DNA from: Ampullaceana balthica
Lineage: Eukaryota; Mollusca; Gastropoda; Lymnaeidae
Reading direction: 5' to 3'
DNA: 64,000 bases
Assembly: GCA_944989445.1 (NCBI GenBank)
Contig: CALYLW010000209.1
Coordinates: forward strand, 672,370 to 736,369
Each line of letters begins with the position of its first letter. The first letter of the stretch is position 1. The notes under the pieces were generated by a model that was not told the DNA's origin, searched no databases, and saw only the letters and a program-made list of their open reading frames with translations. The position numbers and the translations under genes are program-made. Positions 12,161 through 24,021 of this stretch are shown here, piece by piece.

Positions 12161-13672
12161 TTATCTTATCTGTTTCAGACGCTCCTTCTATACAGAAGAT
12201 TATTGCGTCCTACGGTTATCTATGGTTTGTGTTTAGTCCTGCATTCTTATTAGAGTTTTAAATGTTGATAAAGTGTTGGCTTTCCTGGTTTCTTCAGGCA
12301 ACCCATTCCACGCCCGAATTCCGTACGGGAAGAACGAAAATTTGTATGTGTTTGTTCTTGCATACGGAATAAGAAAGGTGTTTTTATCCTTATGTCTATC
12401 TGAGGGGTTGTAATAAGTTATCTTTGTGTTGTATTTCTAAATTAGAGTTAATTGCTTTATGTATAATTACTACTTTACTCTTGGTTCTTCTATCCTCTAG
12501 TGTTTCAAGGTTTAATGATTTAAGTAATGGTGTTATTCTTGTCAGTTTTAAATATTCCCCAGTAATGAATCTGGCAGCTCTTTTTTGATTTGTTCTAGTG
12601 TATCAATGTTTTCTTTGGTGGATGGGTCCCATACAGAATATGCATATTCTAGTACAGGTCTCACCAAAGTGAGATAGCATTTTAGTTTTATATCTTTATT
12701 ACATTTGTAAAGGTTTCTTTTTATAAAGCCTAAGTTTTTGTTTGATTTTTAATAACTTCATTGACATGGGGATTCCATGATAATTTCTCATTTATTATGA
12801 CTCCTAAGTATTTTGCATCTTTAGTTTGGGTTAGTTCCTTTCCATGAATGAAATATTTTTAATTTATTTGTTTCTTTTTCTTTGTTACTCTTAACAGTTG
12901 ACACTTTTCTGGGCGGAAACTGATACTCCAGTTAGTTTCCCATTTTATCAATTCATCTAGGTCTTTTTGTAAAATTTTGCTATCTTGTTCTGATTTAATT
13001 TTTGTATAGATTATACAATCATCAGCAAATAACCTCACTTTTGTTCCTGTTGAGATGTTTTTGGGTAAATCATTTATATATATTAAACAGAGTAAGGGAC
13101 CTAGCACAGTTCCTTGTGGAACTCCTGAATTAACCTTTATTGGTGCAGATTTAGATCCATTAATTATTACAGTTTGCTCCCTGTCCAAAAGGAAGTCTTG
13201 GATCCAGTGATGTAAGGAACCTGAGATTCCAAAATAGTTATGTTTTTTAAGTAAACTAAGGTAGTGAACTTTGTCAAATGCTTTTGAGAAGTCTAGTAAT
13301 ATTGTATCTATTTGATCATTTTTGTCTAAGCCTTTTGATATAGTTCATCTATTAAACCTATTAATTGTGTTTCACATGATCTGTTTTTTCTAAAGCCGTG
13401 TTGATGTGGGCATAGGGCATTATATTTGCCAAGGTGTTTAACTATTCTACTATATATTATGTGTTCTAGTAATTTACAGGTGATACTAGTAAGTGATACA
13501 GGCCTGTAATTACCAGAGTCTGATTTATCCCCTTTCTTAAAGAGTGGAGTTACTTTAGCTAATTTCCAATCCTGGGGCACTTTACCCTGGTTTAGAGAGG
13601 CTTGAAAGAGAACTACAAGGATTGGGGACAGTTCATTGCTTAGTTCTTTTAATAATACATGACTGGAATAGA
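12161..13672 (-). mobile_element. 5'-truncated CR1/L2-like LINE, RT pseudogene with (GATAA) tail
   Basis: On the minus strand the frames read part of a non-LTR reverse transcriptase. In order: VPQDWKLAKVTPLFKKGDKS and YRPVSLTS, GFRKNRSCE, LLDFSKAFDKVH, SGVPQGTVLGPLL, the catalytic FADDCIIY, then YLGVIINEKLSWN, LVRPVLEYAYSVWDP, and the C-terminus FPYGIRAWNGLPEETRKANT ending RMQD with stop TAA at 12233-12235. Frameshifts lie near 13335, 12750 and 12572, and an in-frame TAA near 12857. The 5' half (endonuclease and early RT) is missing. The 3' UTR carries GACGCAATAATCTTCTGTAT and a short GATAA tail at about 12161-12172. The motifs fit the CR1/L2 group of the jockey superfamily. It cannot encode an active enzyme. 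Confidence 0.8.
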
Positions 13673-13678
13673 CATAGT

Positions 13679-15505
13679 CTACAACAAATTGATCCTCCTT
13701 GATTTGAATGTCGCAAACTCGTCAATCACGTTGTCACTATTACTATTCTCAGTGTTTCCCTTTCGATGCTAAGAGGTGCAAGATCACTTAGACGATCTTG
13801 TCCCATTGAAGCACGTAAATAAGACTAAATAAGATTCAGTTTTCTGAAGGACTGCTCACAGCTTGCAATTGAAACAGCAATTGTTAGAAGTATTTGCAGT
13901 GAAATGCGCAGATTCGGAAATACGTCATCTCCATAAAACCAAGAAGATCCAAAGGAGTTTCCGGTAGAACTTCAGTCCGTGAACTAAGCAGCATTTTGCT
14001 CCGATTTCTGTGCACAATTCGTGACCATTGACATCAATGTCGTAGAAATTTCCAAAATCTAAGCAATTTTGACGAAGTGTATCGACAGCGAGAAGAGTTT
14101 TGACGTCTAGTAAAAATCCACATTTGGTGTTTAGGTTCCTTAGACGTAAAACCATATTGATATCTCCTGTTGGAGTCTATCAATTACGCTGTTCATAACA
14201 CGTGCAATTTCTTCTTCTGCAGAAAGTCCTGCATCTCTTGCTAATTCCCCAGGTATCATCTTATGCCATCTAATCTTTCTGTCAACCTCGATTCCCCAAG
14301 TTGTGCATCTTGTTTTTCCATTGTCTACCGCAACCTGGCTCAAATTATTACACATTTTCACAATTTCTTGCTCCAGTGATTCAAGATCAGATGCTGCTTT
14401 CTTGAAATTAATAGTAGGATCCTGCAACTGTTTCTGGACCCGATCAATTTTCCCAAGTATGATGTTCCAGACATGTAACAAAACTAGAAAGTTAAAGGTC
14501 AATATACCTACCAATAAAGTTTCTGCATCACTTCTGGTGTCAGGCGTCATAGTTGCATCTTCTGATAATTTTTTTAAACAGCCCTACTAGTTCATCTAGT
14601 CCTTCATAAACCGCTTCTGATCGTGCACTCCAGCGTGTTTCAGAATCCCTCTTCACTGTCATTGTCACAACTCTTTTTAATTCTTCCCAACGAGTTGTTG
14701 AACGAGAGAAAAACAAATATACTTTCAACTGTTCTGTGATTTCTAGCACATATTCGCTGTTTAATGCCGGATATATGCCCAGTAATTACAGCAGCATCAT
14801 CATAACATTGTAACCGACAGTCGGCTAGAGGTATGTTTTCAGCTTCCAGTTTCTAGCCGATAACTCTTTCAAGGATTGCTGCGTCTTTGGAATGTATATG
14901 AACAAAACCTAAAAATGTATTCTTTGATTTGTTACTTTTTTAGTTTGAAAAATCAACATCCACAAATCTGATGACTTGAGAAAGTTGTCCCGGTGTCCTA
15001 GATCGGGTGGTGAGTTAAGTAAAATACCGTAGTACTTGTTTTTTGCTGATTTCACTCAACAGCTGATTCCTTACAGTGGATTTAATAGGTGGATAAACTC
15101 ATTTTGGATTTCCGGTGATAAATAAGATACAGAACCTGGATTTTCTCGGGGATGTTGAATGATTACAGAGAGAAAGTTTCCAACATTTTTATCCTCGTAC
15201 CTTATGTAGATGTTCTTCATGGGCACGCAGTGCCAAATTTTGTGAAACTAGAAACTTAATACAGGTAAGTATTCTTTTCAAAATATCGCATCAACGTTGT
15301 TTTTCCAATTGGATTTGAGCTTGGACCTGGACATCATTTCCAGTTTTATCAATTATCCCCCGCTCAGCTTCCTTCCATGTAGTAAGAGCTCTGCGGTGGC
15401 CAAGTCTGTTTTCATGAGACTGTAGTTTTTCTGGCTTTCTCCATTTGTTGAAACCATTTGCTAACTCAAATGAATATTTTGAGTTTGAACTTGATGATGT
15501 AACCG
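13679..15505 (-). pseudogene. hAT transposase relic, ZMYM1-like, nearly full domain span
   Basis: Reading the minus strand from 15505 to 13679 and switching frames gives most of a ZMYM1-like hAT transposase. At the start comes YSFELANGFNKWRKPEKLQ and HENRLGHRRALTTWKEAE, then FVDVDFS and a region with LADCRLQCYDDAA. The middle has TVKRDSETRWSARSEAVYE at 14540-14749. Then LLVGILTFNFLVLLHVWNII and KMIPGELARDAGLSAEEEI at 14140-14550, NCLDFGNFYDIDVNGHEL at 13925-14155, and the dimerisation domain with SIASCEQSFRKLNLI and ASMGQDRLSDLA, ending RRINLL with TAG at 13679-13681. Many frameshifts and stops are present (for example TAG right after KLNLI). The relic is distinct in sequence from the one at 642-2598. 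It was the engine of the surrounding hAT element. Confidence 0.8.
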
Positions 15506-16090
15506 ATGGTCGCAGACAGAGGCGTCACTAGGGTTGGTGTCACCCGGGTTGGTAGCTCATGGTGTCACCCCTTCACGACTTAGCGCATAGACCTCCTCCG
15601 AGTCTTTCAGTGCCAAGTAACGGGAACATACTGAGTTTTATATTTTGGTGTCAACCTGGTGCGTTCTACATCCCTCGCATTCCCACTTAAAGTTTTTGTG
15701 TTTAACGTATTTCATTGTATTTGGGTTTTTCTTTTTTTTTCAAAGTGAAAAAAAAATGTCATTTTTTTTAAAAATATAAAATCGTACACAGTAAAATTTT
15801 AGATTTTGGTGTCACACCCCTGATGGTGTCATCTGGGCCGGCCCTCCACCACCGCATCCCCCTAGTGACGCCACTAGTCGTAGGTGGTCCTAATGTTTCC
15901 ATTAGAACTTACTAGGGGCTTTGTAGACCTTGGTGGGCATCCCATCACCCTCCCAGATCAGTGGGGGACTTTCTTAGCGTTAATAATTCATCATTTTTAT
16001 TGTGGCTTGAACGTGGGCTCGATCCCAAGCCCCTCAGCTTGTGATGCGAGTTCACTATTGACTTCGCTATCCATCCGCAGAAACACTAAA
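15503..16090 (-). mobile_element. tRNA-derived SINE, copy B, split by a MITE
   Basis: Same family and orientation as 1955-2190. The 3' part CCGATGGTCGCAG lies at 15503-15516 and the rest (GGTCCTAATGTTTCCATTAG through the box-B-like GGGATCGAGCCC and the head near 16075) at 15877-16090. The 360 bases between are a hAT MITE with a near-perfect duplicated site, so the SINE was in place before the MITE arrived. Confidence 0.65.
15517..15876. mobile_element. hAT MITE inserted in a SINE
   Basis: The left end is CAGAGGCGTCACTAGGG and the right end, reverse-complemented, is TAGTGGCGTCACTAGGG. GTGTCACCC blocks lie just inside both ends. The flanking 8-mers are GTCGCAGA and GTCGTAGG (6 of 8 identical), the expected hAT duplication length. 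There is no coding content. Confidence 0.7.
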
Positions 16091-16566
16091 CAGCTTTATT
16101 AATTGGTGAATATAATAGTCACGAGTGATTTACTCCCAGCAACTCACAGTTTTTATTTTTTTTTAAAACGCCATCAGCAATCCTACATTGTGGATGTGAA
16201 ATTTATTTATGAATAGAATGGCGCCCTTAATGCTCATTTGGGGCGCCAAAATCATGCTTGCCAACTGGCTTGTAATGAAGAGCTTCAAAATTCAATCTTG
16301 CAAGCGTATTTTGGATACATAAGTTTACATCAAAATAAAATTAATTAATATTATTTAATACTCCTTTTGGCGCCCCTTTACTTGGTGCCCGGGGACATAT
16401 GTCCCCCTGCCCCCCCTCGCTACGCCACTGGTCCCCCCCCACCTTTGTGGTCTGCACTCCCTAACTACGCCACTGGTTATAGACTATACTCTTTAACCAA
16501 ATTCTCATCTTGTCCGCGAGCCTCTCGGTTGTTTGGTTCATCGCCTGTCTAATGACGACCTGTAAG

Positions 16567-16781
16567 CAATGTTCCATGTTCCCTCTAAGCAAAGTTCCAT
16601 GTTCCCTCTAAGGTTTGCACGTCCATGTGCAAGGTAAAAAAAATTAGTGTGCAAAGCTGCACAGCATCATTTTTAAATGCATTTATTAAAGTTATTTACC
16701 AAATTTGCTGTGCGGTATTCTTAAACTTGTGCGCTGCGTCGGTCGGTCATATATATCTGCGCAGCCGCAAAGGGAACATTG
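16567..16781. mobile_element. Short inverted-repeat element, hAT-like MITE
   Basis: The ends are CAATGTTCC... on the left and ...GGGAACATTG on the right, inverted copies of one another. The flanking 8-mers CCTGTAAG and CCTGTCAC match at 6 of 8. The left end carries a small tandem duplication of TTCCATGTTCCCTCTAAG. There is no coding capacity. Assignment to hAT rests on the 8-bp duplication length. Confidence 0.6.
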
Positions 16782-16789
16782 CCTGTCAC

Positions 16790-17335
16790 GTCACCGGAGT
16801 GTTGGCTGCGGTATGCTGGGTCAAGAGGAGGTGAGGGGTGGGGGAATGAGTGAACAAGATATTTTGAAAAACCAAAACATCTTGGCTTAAACTAACTATC
16901 GAAACTAACTGTAGGATTCCGAGATGTTAAGAGGTGGAGGTGGCGGCGGAAGGGTATTTCCCCCATAGGACTCTTATGAACTGACGACAAGCAATCGTTG
17001 GCTTATAACTTTTATTTTTGAGACATGCGCAGTACCCGAGAATTTGAAAGCACGGTTTGTTAAATACGATCTTCTGTTTTGAATAATTTTTAAAAGGGTA
17101 ACGATGGTTAAAAAAATGATGAGTAAAAATGAATGTGTTAATAATAATATTACTGATAATATTAATGATGATGATAATAATAATAATTCAGTAATAAATA
17201 CTTTGAAAAATAAACCGTTCTTTTCAATATCGATTTAATTTTTAGAAGAGTGGCGTGCATGCATGGGCAGAATAGAAATCAGCCATTTTCGGTCAACGAG
17301 ATGAAGTGTGCAATTTAGTACCTTACAAATCTTAT
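16790..17335. other. No gene seen; short (AAT)-rich microsatellite
   Basis: 17130-17190 is an imperfect AAT/GAT microsatellite. Nothing else is recognised. Confidence 0.4.
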
Positions 17336-17560
17336 CATATCACATCGTATCTTATCTTATCGTATCTTATTGTATCGTATCTTATCTTATCTTATCTTAT
17401 CTTAAAGATTACAGACCATCCTTATCTACAGGATATTATTCCGATCTATTCATGGTTTATGTCTAGTCTTGCAATATTAAAGGATTTTTGAATGTTGAAT
17501 GTTATAACTGTAATCCCGGTTTATTCAGGCAATTCTGTCCACGCCCGAATGCCAAAATTG
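17336..17560 (-). mobile_element. LINE 3' end with (GATAA/GATAC) tail, degenerate
   Basis: On the plus strand a run of TATCTTATCT-type pentamers at 17336-17405 is followed by AGACCATCCTTATCTACAG, then TTCATGGTTTATGTCTAG and CAGGCAATTCTGTCCACGCC. Compared with 12161-12330 this is the reverse complement of the same LINE 3' end, more diverged. Confidence 0.65.
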
Positions 17561-17835
17561 AAGCACGCCCCCCCCCACACACACATGTTTTTTTTCCTTC
17601 AGAACAATCCTGCGGGTAGAGGGAGAGGTTCAAGAATGAAGTATGAGGCTAGTAAAGCAATCAAGCTATTAAGTCTATTAAGTAATCCTTACATGTGCTA
17701 ATGTCTTTCCGATTTAATTTATTGAAGTAATCCTGGCATGCACTAATGTCTGACGGTTTTAAATTATTGAAGTTATCCTGACGTGCATACTAATGTTTGG
17801 CTTTTTATTTTTAATTCATCGACATCATCAATAAC

Positions 17836-17960
17836 AAAATCAACATCAGCAATATCATCATCAACAACAACAACAACATCATCAACAACAACAACAACAT
17901 TAACATCAACAACATCATCACAACAACATCATCAACATCAACAACATATCAACAACATCG

Positions 17961-17997
<37 letters not shown>

Positions 17998-18052
17998 TAA
18001 CATCAACAACATCAATATCAACAACATCATCAACAACAACAACATCAACAGC
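17836..18052. repeat. (CAA/CAT)n trinucleotide tract
   Basis: About 217 bases of interrupted CAA, CAT and ATC triplets. It gives an Asn/Ile-rich or Thr/Ser-rich open frame by composition alone and is not taken as coding. Confidence 0.85.
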
Positions 18053-18059
18053 ACAGGTT

Positions 18060-21000
18060 CATTAAAAAAAAGGTCGTTGCGGCGGGGATTAAAAAAAATA
18101 AATAAAAGACATTATTTTTCAATTTTCGAAGCCGGTTAGAGTTGCGTTATTCGTTTGGTCCCGCTAATTGTCGAAAAAAGCCGCAGGCGTTTTGAAGCTA
18201 GGCCAGCGCTAGGCCGCAGTGTGGGAATAGTCATATCGCATTTCCGTTTATTAAAATATCGATTTATTAAAACAAAGCAAGACCACGCCAGAATGATAGG
18301 TAATAACGTTTTTTTTTCTTCTTTCATTTCATTATTTAAAAAAAGAAAATGTTGTAATTAAACCCCGCCCCTATTACAAAGACCGCCCTCGTATTAGTTC
18401 TTGTAAATTTGTCCCTGATGAAGCGCTAGGCTCAGGCCTGTGTGGGTAGGTGGACGGGCTTGTCTGACTTACCCCGGGGCCGTCCTGGCCATTCAATACC
18501 TCATTAATATTAAAATGGAAAAGAAGTGTGTGTGTATGTCTGTGGGGAAGGAGTGGGGGTGGTGGAGCAGTCTGCAATAATGTTTCGTTTCTGCTCCATG
18601 GCAGTGAGTCCCGCCCTTTTAAGTAACACTTTCACCGTAACACATTTGTGTTCTTCATTTCTCCGTCTTTTACGTTTAGGATTACTGTCGTAATTAACCA
18701 TCAAACGACAGTTGTATAAATGGATTTGTAAATAAGGAAATGAGCGATGGGGATGATGCTGGTTGTTGTTGGATGTTGTATGTTGTATGAGACGACGAGC
18801 ACTCACAGCACAAGAAGGAAAACTTTATCGCACTTTAAAAAACCGAAATCGGTTTTGTTTCCCGTGTCTTTGAGCCACGAGTGCTATTTTAACGATGCAG
18901 CAGTTGGACATAATCGTGGTTTGCAACTGTTGGATGCAGTTTGTGAGAGTGGCCTCGGAGCAGGAACCAGGGGCTAGCTCTAAATCAAACACCATCTGAT
19001 TGATCGGGAGGGGGATTACCTGAATTATTAGAACATCGCTAATCCCTGGCGATTACCTTCATTCAACATGGCGGCCGAAGGCTTTTCATCTGAGTAATAG
19101 TGCGCTAATCGAATGCGTGGCTATAGCGTATAGCTTATAGCAAACCGCAAATAACAAGCCCATAGGAGGATGTTAGTGGATCCACAGGTCTCCGGTATGA
19201 TGTTGAGTTATGATCAGACAACTCGTGGACGTTTAGAACAATGTCATCTTCGGCGAAAACACATAGATGAGGTAATTCTGCAATTACCGGGGGTGATTTC
19301 AAGAGACACACTTTAAGTGTCCGTGACAGTGCACGAGGCAAAAAGAAGACATCAAAACATGTAACATCAAAGAAAATTTGGTTGTTATATTTTCTTTGAT
19401 GGCTTGGGTTCTTGGAATGAGAAAGAAAGACCTAATTTATGAATCAGTTGATGTGGTTGTTTTCTGGAAATGATATACAGAGAGGAAATGGATCAAAAGT
19501 TATTTAACGTTTAAATAGTTGGCACTGATAATAACGATGTTTACTGTACCGGTAATAACTTATGAATAGAATGTTTCCTAAACATGTAAAAGGTTATTAA
19601 TTTGATATTTCCTTACTGGTAATAACTGTTATATAGGATGTTTACTGTTAAGTTACTAACATACGAATAGGACGTTGAATAGCAAGAGGCATGGAAAGCC
19701 AATTTCGCCCTTGCAGGCTTTTACAGAGTGAGGTGAAATTTTATGTTAACATCACATGGTTTCAGTAACATTTTTTTTGCATTGTATTTTTATTTTAAAA
19801 AAAAATAAAAATAAACAAATTTAAATTGGGTTGGTATGGGGGGTGGGGGGTGGAGGTAAATATCAAACTGCAATTTAGAGAAAGTTTACTGTTGTAACAT
19901 TTGACAATATGTCTGTAGATACGATGGACGATAGCTAGTCAGATAATCACCTAGACAGTCACGTGTAACATCTTCAAGTCAAACCCGAACGGACAATTGT
20001 CAATGATTATAATCTGAGGTCCGAACGCATCAATCAATCTGATGACCCCCATAAAAGTGATACAGCAATAACAGCCCTCGGGCATAGCTCAAAGTTTGCT
20101 CCAGGTGTGCTGAAATAAAACCTTGAAGTTGTGTGCTGTAAAAACAAGTCTGAAATGAACTGGTCGTCACGTAACAGCCCGTTCAATGCGTGGCGTATTG
20201 GTGGCCGAATCGTGTTGACTTTTGCCGCGGTCGCTGCCGGTTTTGATCACTCCACCATCTCGGCAACGCGAAATCCTCAAAGTCAAAGGAGCGGATGTCC
20301 TTCAAACATTACCCATGATCCTTAGCGGTAACGGATTTTTTCTCGCTGGCCGCCATGTTGACACGGGAGTTGAGGTGCGAACACCCCCACCCCCGTCCCC
20401 CACGCGCGCCGTTAATTTGAGCATTATGGAAATACCCTCTTAAGTGCAATATTTACCCAAACACGTTCGACAATTTACAACCCGGGAGTGCCTCAAGTTA
20501 AGCACAATTAACACCCACGGCTATTTACGGGTGCTGCCTTGGCGCGAGACTTTTAGAGACGAGCAGTGCGAGCGGGAGATTAAAGATAGGGATCTATCAT
20601 TGTTCATAATGGCCGCTGTCTTCGTCTGTTTTATGGTCTCGAGCAGCCCTGAATGGTCCGGGAAGAAAGGTGTGGCGCTTGTTTTCATTCATTGTAGTTG
20701 AAGGGCCATCTTAGACCAATTAAGGCAACGGGTCATAGACACCACAGCCACCTATGGGTTGTTTGGAGGGAGGGGGGGGCGTTCAAAGAGATAGTGGGGT
20801 GGGAGGGAGACCCGGTCAAGGAGGAGGTGTGGCAAAAAGTCTCCTAACCGCCTAGTTGTGGACAACGATGGGAAGACCCTCGCTCCGGGCTATGAGGCCT
20901 TCGTCAACTAGTCTGAATTTAAGTTAGCTACACCTGGTCGGGTTGGGAAAACTTAGTTTGGATCTAAGTTAGATGTATACACCTGGTCGGGTAGTAACAG

Positions 21001-21087
21001 TTTAGCTTGTCTGGATCTAAGAAAGCTTCAACATCAGTTTTCTGTTTAGAGTGCTTGAAGACCGTTTCTGTAAGAGTTCAAGGCCTT
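18060..21087. other. No gene seen; GC-rich patches
   Basis: Mostly unique-looking sequence. GC-richer parts lie at 18370-18480, 18890-19140 (with ACATGGCGGCCG at 19067) and 20160-20700 (with GCCGCCATGTTG near 20350). A short imperfect duplication around CACCTGGTCGGGT occurs at 20925-21030, just before the 19-bp array. No protein family is recognised in any frame. Confidence 0.35.
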
Positions 21088-21499
21088 GTCAACTATACAG
21101 GACCGTGTCAGCTATACAGGACCGTGTCAGCTATACAGGACCGTGTCAGCTATACAGGACCGTGTCAGCTATACAGGACCGTGTCAGCTATACAGGACCG
21201 TGTCAGCTATACAGGACCGTGTCAGCTATACAGGACCGTGTCAGCTATGCAGGACCGTGTCAGCTATACAGGACCATGTCAGCTATACAGGACCGTGTCA
21301 GCTATACAGGACCGTGTCAGCTATACAGGACCGTGTCAGCTATACAGGACCGTGTCAGCTATACAGGACCGTGTCAGCTATACAGGACCGTGTCAGCTAT
21401 ACAGGACCGTGTCAGCTATACAGGACCGTGTCAGCTATACAGGACCGTGTCAACTATACAGGACCGTGTCAACTATACAGGACCGTGTCAACTATACAG
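21088..21499. repeat. 19-bp minisatellite, 21 full units
   Basis: The unit is GTCAGCTATACAGGACCGT; 21 full copies run from 21088 to 21486 plus a partial one. The first and last few copies have GTCAAC. Single variants are TATGCAGG and GACCATG. Because 19 is not a multiple of three and the unit has no stop, all three plus-strand frames stay open for about 160-180 codons with a 19-residue period. I regard these frames as a by-product. Confidence 0.95.
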
Positions 21500-23171
21500 C
21501 AATGTGTACAGGTTCATGTCAACAACCCTTTAAAACGTTTCTTTCTTACTTTTAATGGATACTCAGGGAACACACATTCTCATACTTCATACTTTGTCCA
21601 GGGTTTTAGTTGGCAGTTGAGGTGATTTAAATCTTTGACAGCTGTCACATGTTGGGCCGTTACTTGTCACGCGTTGGTTTAACGAGATGGGATGACAGAC
21701 AAATCCCGTTGACAGTTGACGCGGTTCACATCCATCTATTTTGAGTTCTGTAAATATATTTTTTTCTCAAATGTTTTTTTTTGTGTATTGTCACATTTTC
21801 AACACGAACCTAAATTGAAATCTCCTTAAAATGTAAATACGCAGTAGACTTGATTAAGTAAGCGACGATTTCTAAGAAATATCCATACCTGCCCCCTTTC
21901 TTTTTCCCCCTGTATCAATTGACAAGTTGTTAAGCGAACTTCTCACCTATTCCAATGTTCATTGACATAACTTGCATTCAAGTGATGCACTTATTCTTTT
22001 AACGAATGCAACGTAGCGCCTAAAATTCCCCACTCCCCACATTACCACTCCGCAGCCGCCTCACCCTGGTTCATTCGCCTCTGAACTGAATGAGTTATAT
22101 TTTCATGTCGTCTCTTACAACGCATGTTTTTTTTATTGCATCATTATTTTAAATGTGTGTCCAATCAAGTTACGTATTTGACACACAGCGCCTGTCGTGT
22201 CTGAGCGTAACTGTCGGACATTGTATTCATGTTAATACACATCAAGCCTAATTAACTTCAAAACTCTGTCCATTTGCCTGCTTGTCTGGATAAAAATCAT
22301 GTCGCTGGATTTTAACCCGCTTGCCTTTGACGCATTGGCTTGAAATTTTCACACATTCTGTGACAATCGGTGTTTAAAAAAGTGTATATTAGTTAAAAAC
22401 CAAAAATAAAATAGTCATTTATTGGATTTTAACCTGTAAAATAAATTTAAAAAATATATGTTCAAAAGTATATAACTTTACAATACCACTAGCAATTTTG
22501 TCTCATCTCAAGTTTTATAGCAAGTTGAGCTCTCTTATCTGTATTTGTGCCATGAACGAAAGATTTTGTCCATAAAACACGCCCGGAGATTCGTCAAATG
22601 AGTTGAAATCAAATGAATTATGTAAATTTAAAACATTTCTTTAAAAAAAATGGTTTAATTTGTATTGACTTTAGAGGGGATGTCATTTATGACGTCTATG
22701 TCATCTGATTCCCACATGTAACTTGTAACGATATTCTGCATGATGAAATAAATTATTATCGAGAGCGTTTGACTCTCAGGAAGCAAAAAATTGATTCTTC
22801 TCAAAATGGACCATCAATACCATAATTTATAATAACTTTATTTTGAGCACATGAAATTTACTTGTCTCATAGATGATGAAAGAAAATGTACAAATATTCC
22901 GAATAAAAAAAATATTTAATAATAATAAAATAATAAAAAAATATAAAACAAAACCTAATTCAAGAGTACATGTGAACTTCTCAACTGAATTCGATCATTA
23001 AAAAAAAAGTATTTAAAAATTATATTTTTGTTGTTCACTTAAGCGGGGTTATTTTAACGGATCTGTTATAACATTTAATAACTGTCAGATACTGCCATTT
23101 CATCGGTTGACACCGTCAGTTAAACTCATTGATTTTCGTGGTCTTACACTTATATCTATACTCGTCTATAT
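21500..23171. other. No feature seen
   Basis: AT-rich DNA, very A/T-rich at 22880-23020. No coding, RNA or repeat feature could be supported. Confidence 0.4.
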
Positions 23172-23474
23172 CAGTGCTATACTCAAAGTGGTGGTCCTAA
23201 GACCGGTGCCGGTCTGTGGGCCATCCGCTGCCGGTCCGCAGAAGTTATCAAGAAAGGAAAGAAAATTATAATTATAATACTCCATTTGCAACCATTAATA
23301 CTAACCCTATAGAATATGTCAATTTTCGACTATAAGCACACCAATTGAAACAAATAAATTAAAATTAAGTCCGTTAAACTACCACGTCAGTACAGGTAAA
23401 AGAGTACACAGGTCCCTGGAGCAATATAAAACATTTCTGTCGGTCCACCATACTAAAAGGTTTGAGAAGCACTG
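23172..23474. mobile_element. hAT MITE with perfect 8-bp target duplication
   Basis: The left end is CAGTGCTATACTCAAAG and the right end, reverse-complemented, is CAGTGCTTCTCAAACC. Both resemble Charlie-like hAT termini. GTCTATAT flanks both sides exactly (23164-23171 and 23475-23482). The interior is short and non-coding. Confidence 0.85.
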
Positions 23475-23482
23475 GTCTATAT

Positions 23483-24021
23483 GGTATGGTATTTCAGCCA
23501 TACATACATAAGAACATGCTATTTCGAACATTATTTCTTTAAAATTAGATAATTCTTGCGCATTCCTTACGCCTTCGCTTCATAATATTGTGAATATTTT
23601 ATAAGCCAGTTCTTAAAGAAGTAAAATATCGATTTATGTCATATTTAGTCTATCCACTTGGTAAACTACAATATTTTCCACTATGCCCCCCCCCCAGCCC
23701 GCCCCTTCATAGCTCACCAGGCCCCCGTGTCAACCCCAGACGCTACTTTATCGGGTCACATTTCATCCAGACACCAAAGTTTAGCTGGTGACGGTTTAGC
23801 AATGTTATCTATTCCTAGCCCCGGGCCAAGGGGGCTTTAATTATCTTCATTTAGTCGGAGAAACGATGGCCACGATAATACTCATCCACTACCCGCCTGC
23901 TACCTTCTCTCTCTCTCTATCTCTTCTCGTGTTTTACCTTCTCAAATCTTATCGACTCTTCTATCTCTTTACGTTACTCACCCTCTGTGTCTTCTCGACT
24001 CTTACTTTTTCTCTCATCCAG
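23483..24021. other. No gene seen
   Basis: Includes a C-rich patch at 23685-23720. The pyrimidine-rich lead-in to the 24-bp array begins near 23905. Confidence 0.35.

Larger units (their letters stand above)
11930..16430 (-). mobile_element. Composite hAT element, CAGTGGCGTAGC ends
   Basis: The left end reads CAGTGGCGTAGCTAGGG at 11930 and the right end, reverse-complemented, reads CAGTGGCGTAGCGAGGGG at 16430. Subterminal parts also correspond (GCCCGGGGACAT and CACCAAGT near both ends). Inside, a degenerate hAT transposase runs on the minus strand (13679-15505), and younger insertions are nested: a LINE at 12161-13672, a SINE, and a MITE inside that SINE. The flanks (TCGCCCCC on the left, GTCCCCCC on the right) are only a weak 8-bp duplication candidate. 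A separate hAT-like end, CTAACTACGCCACTG, follows at 16461-16475. Confidence 0.65.

Noticed and set aside
17783..18139. Ser/Thr/Asn-rich 118-codon frame
   Set aside because: It is the (CAA/CAT)n tract in translation.
21007..21625. Three overlapping plus-strand frames of 160-182 codons
   Set aside because: They are produced by the stop-free 19-bp repeat read in three phases. There is no non-repeat protein-like sequence at either end.
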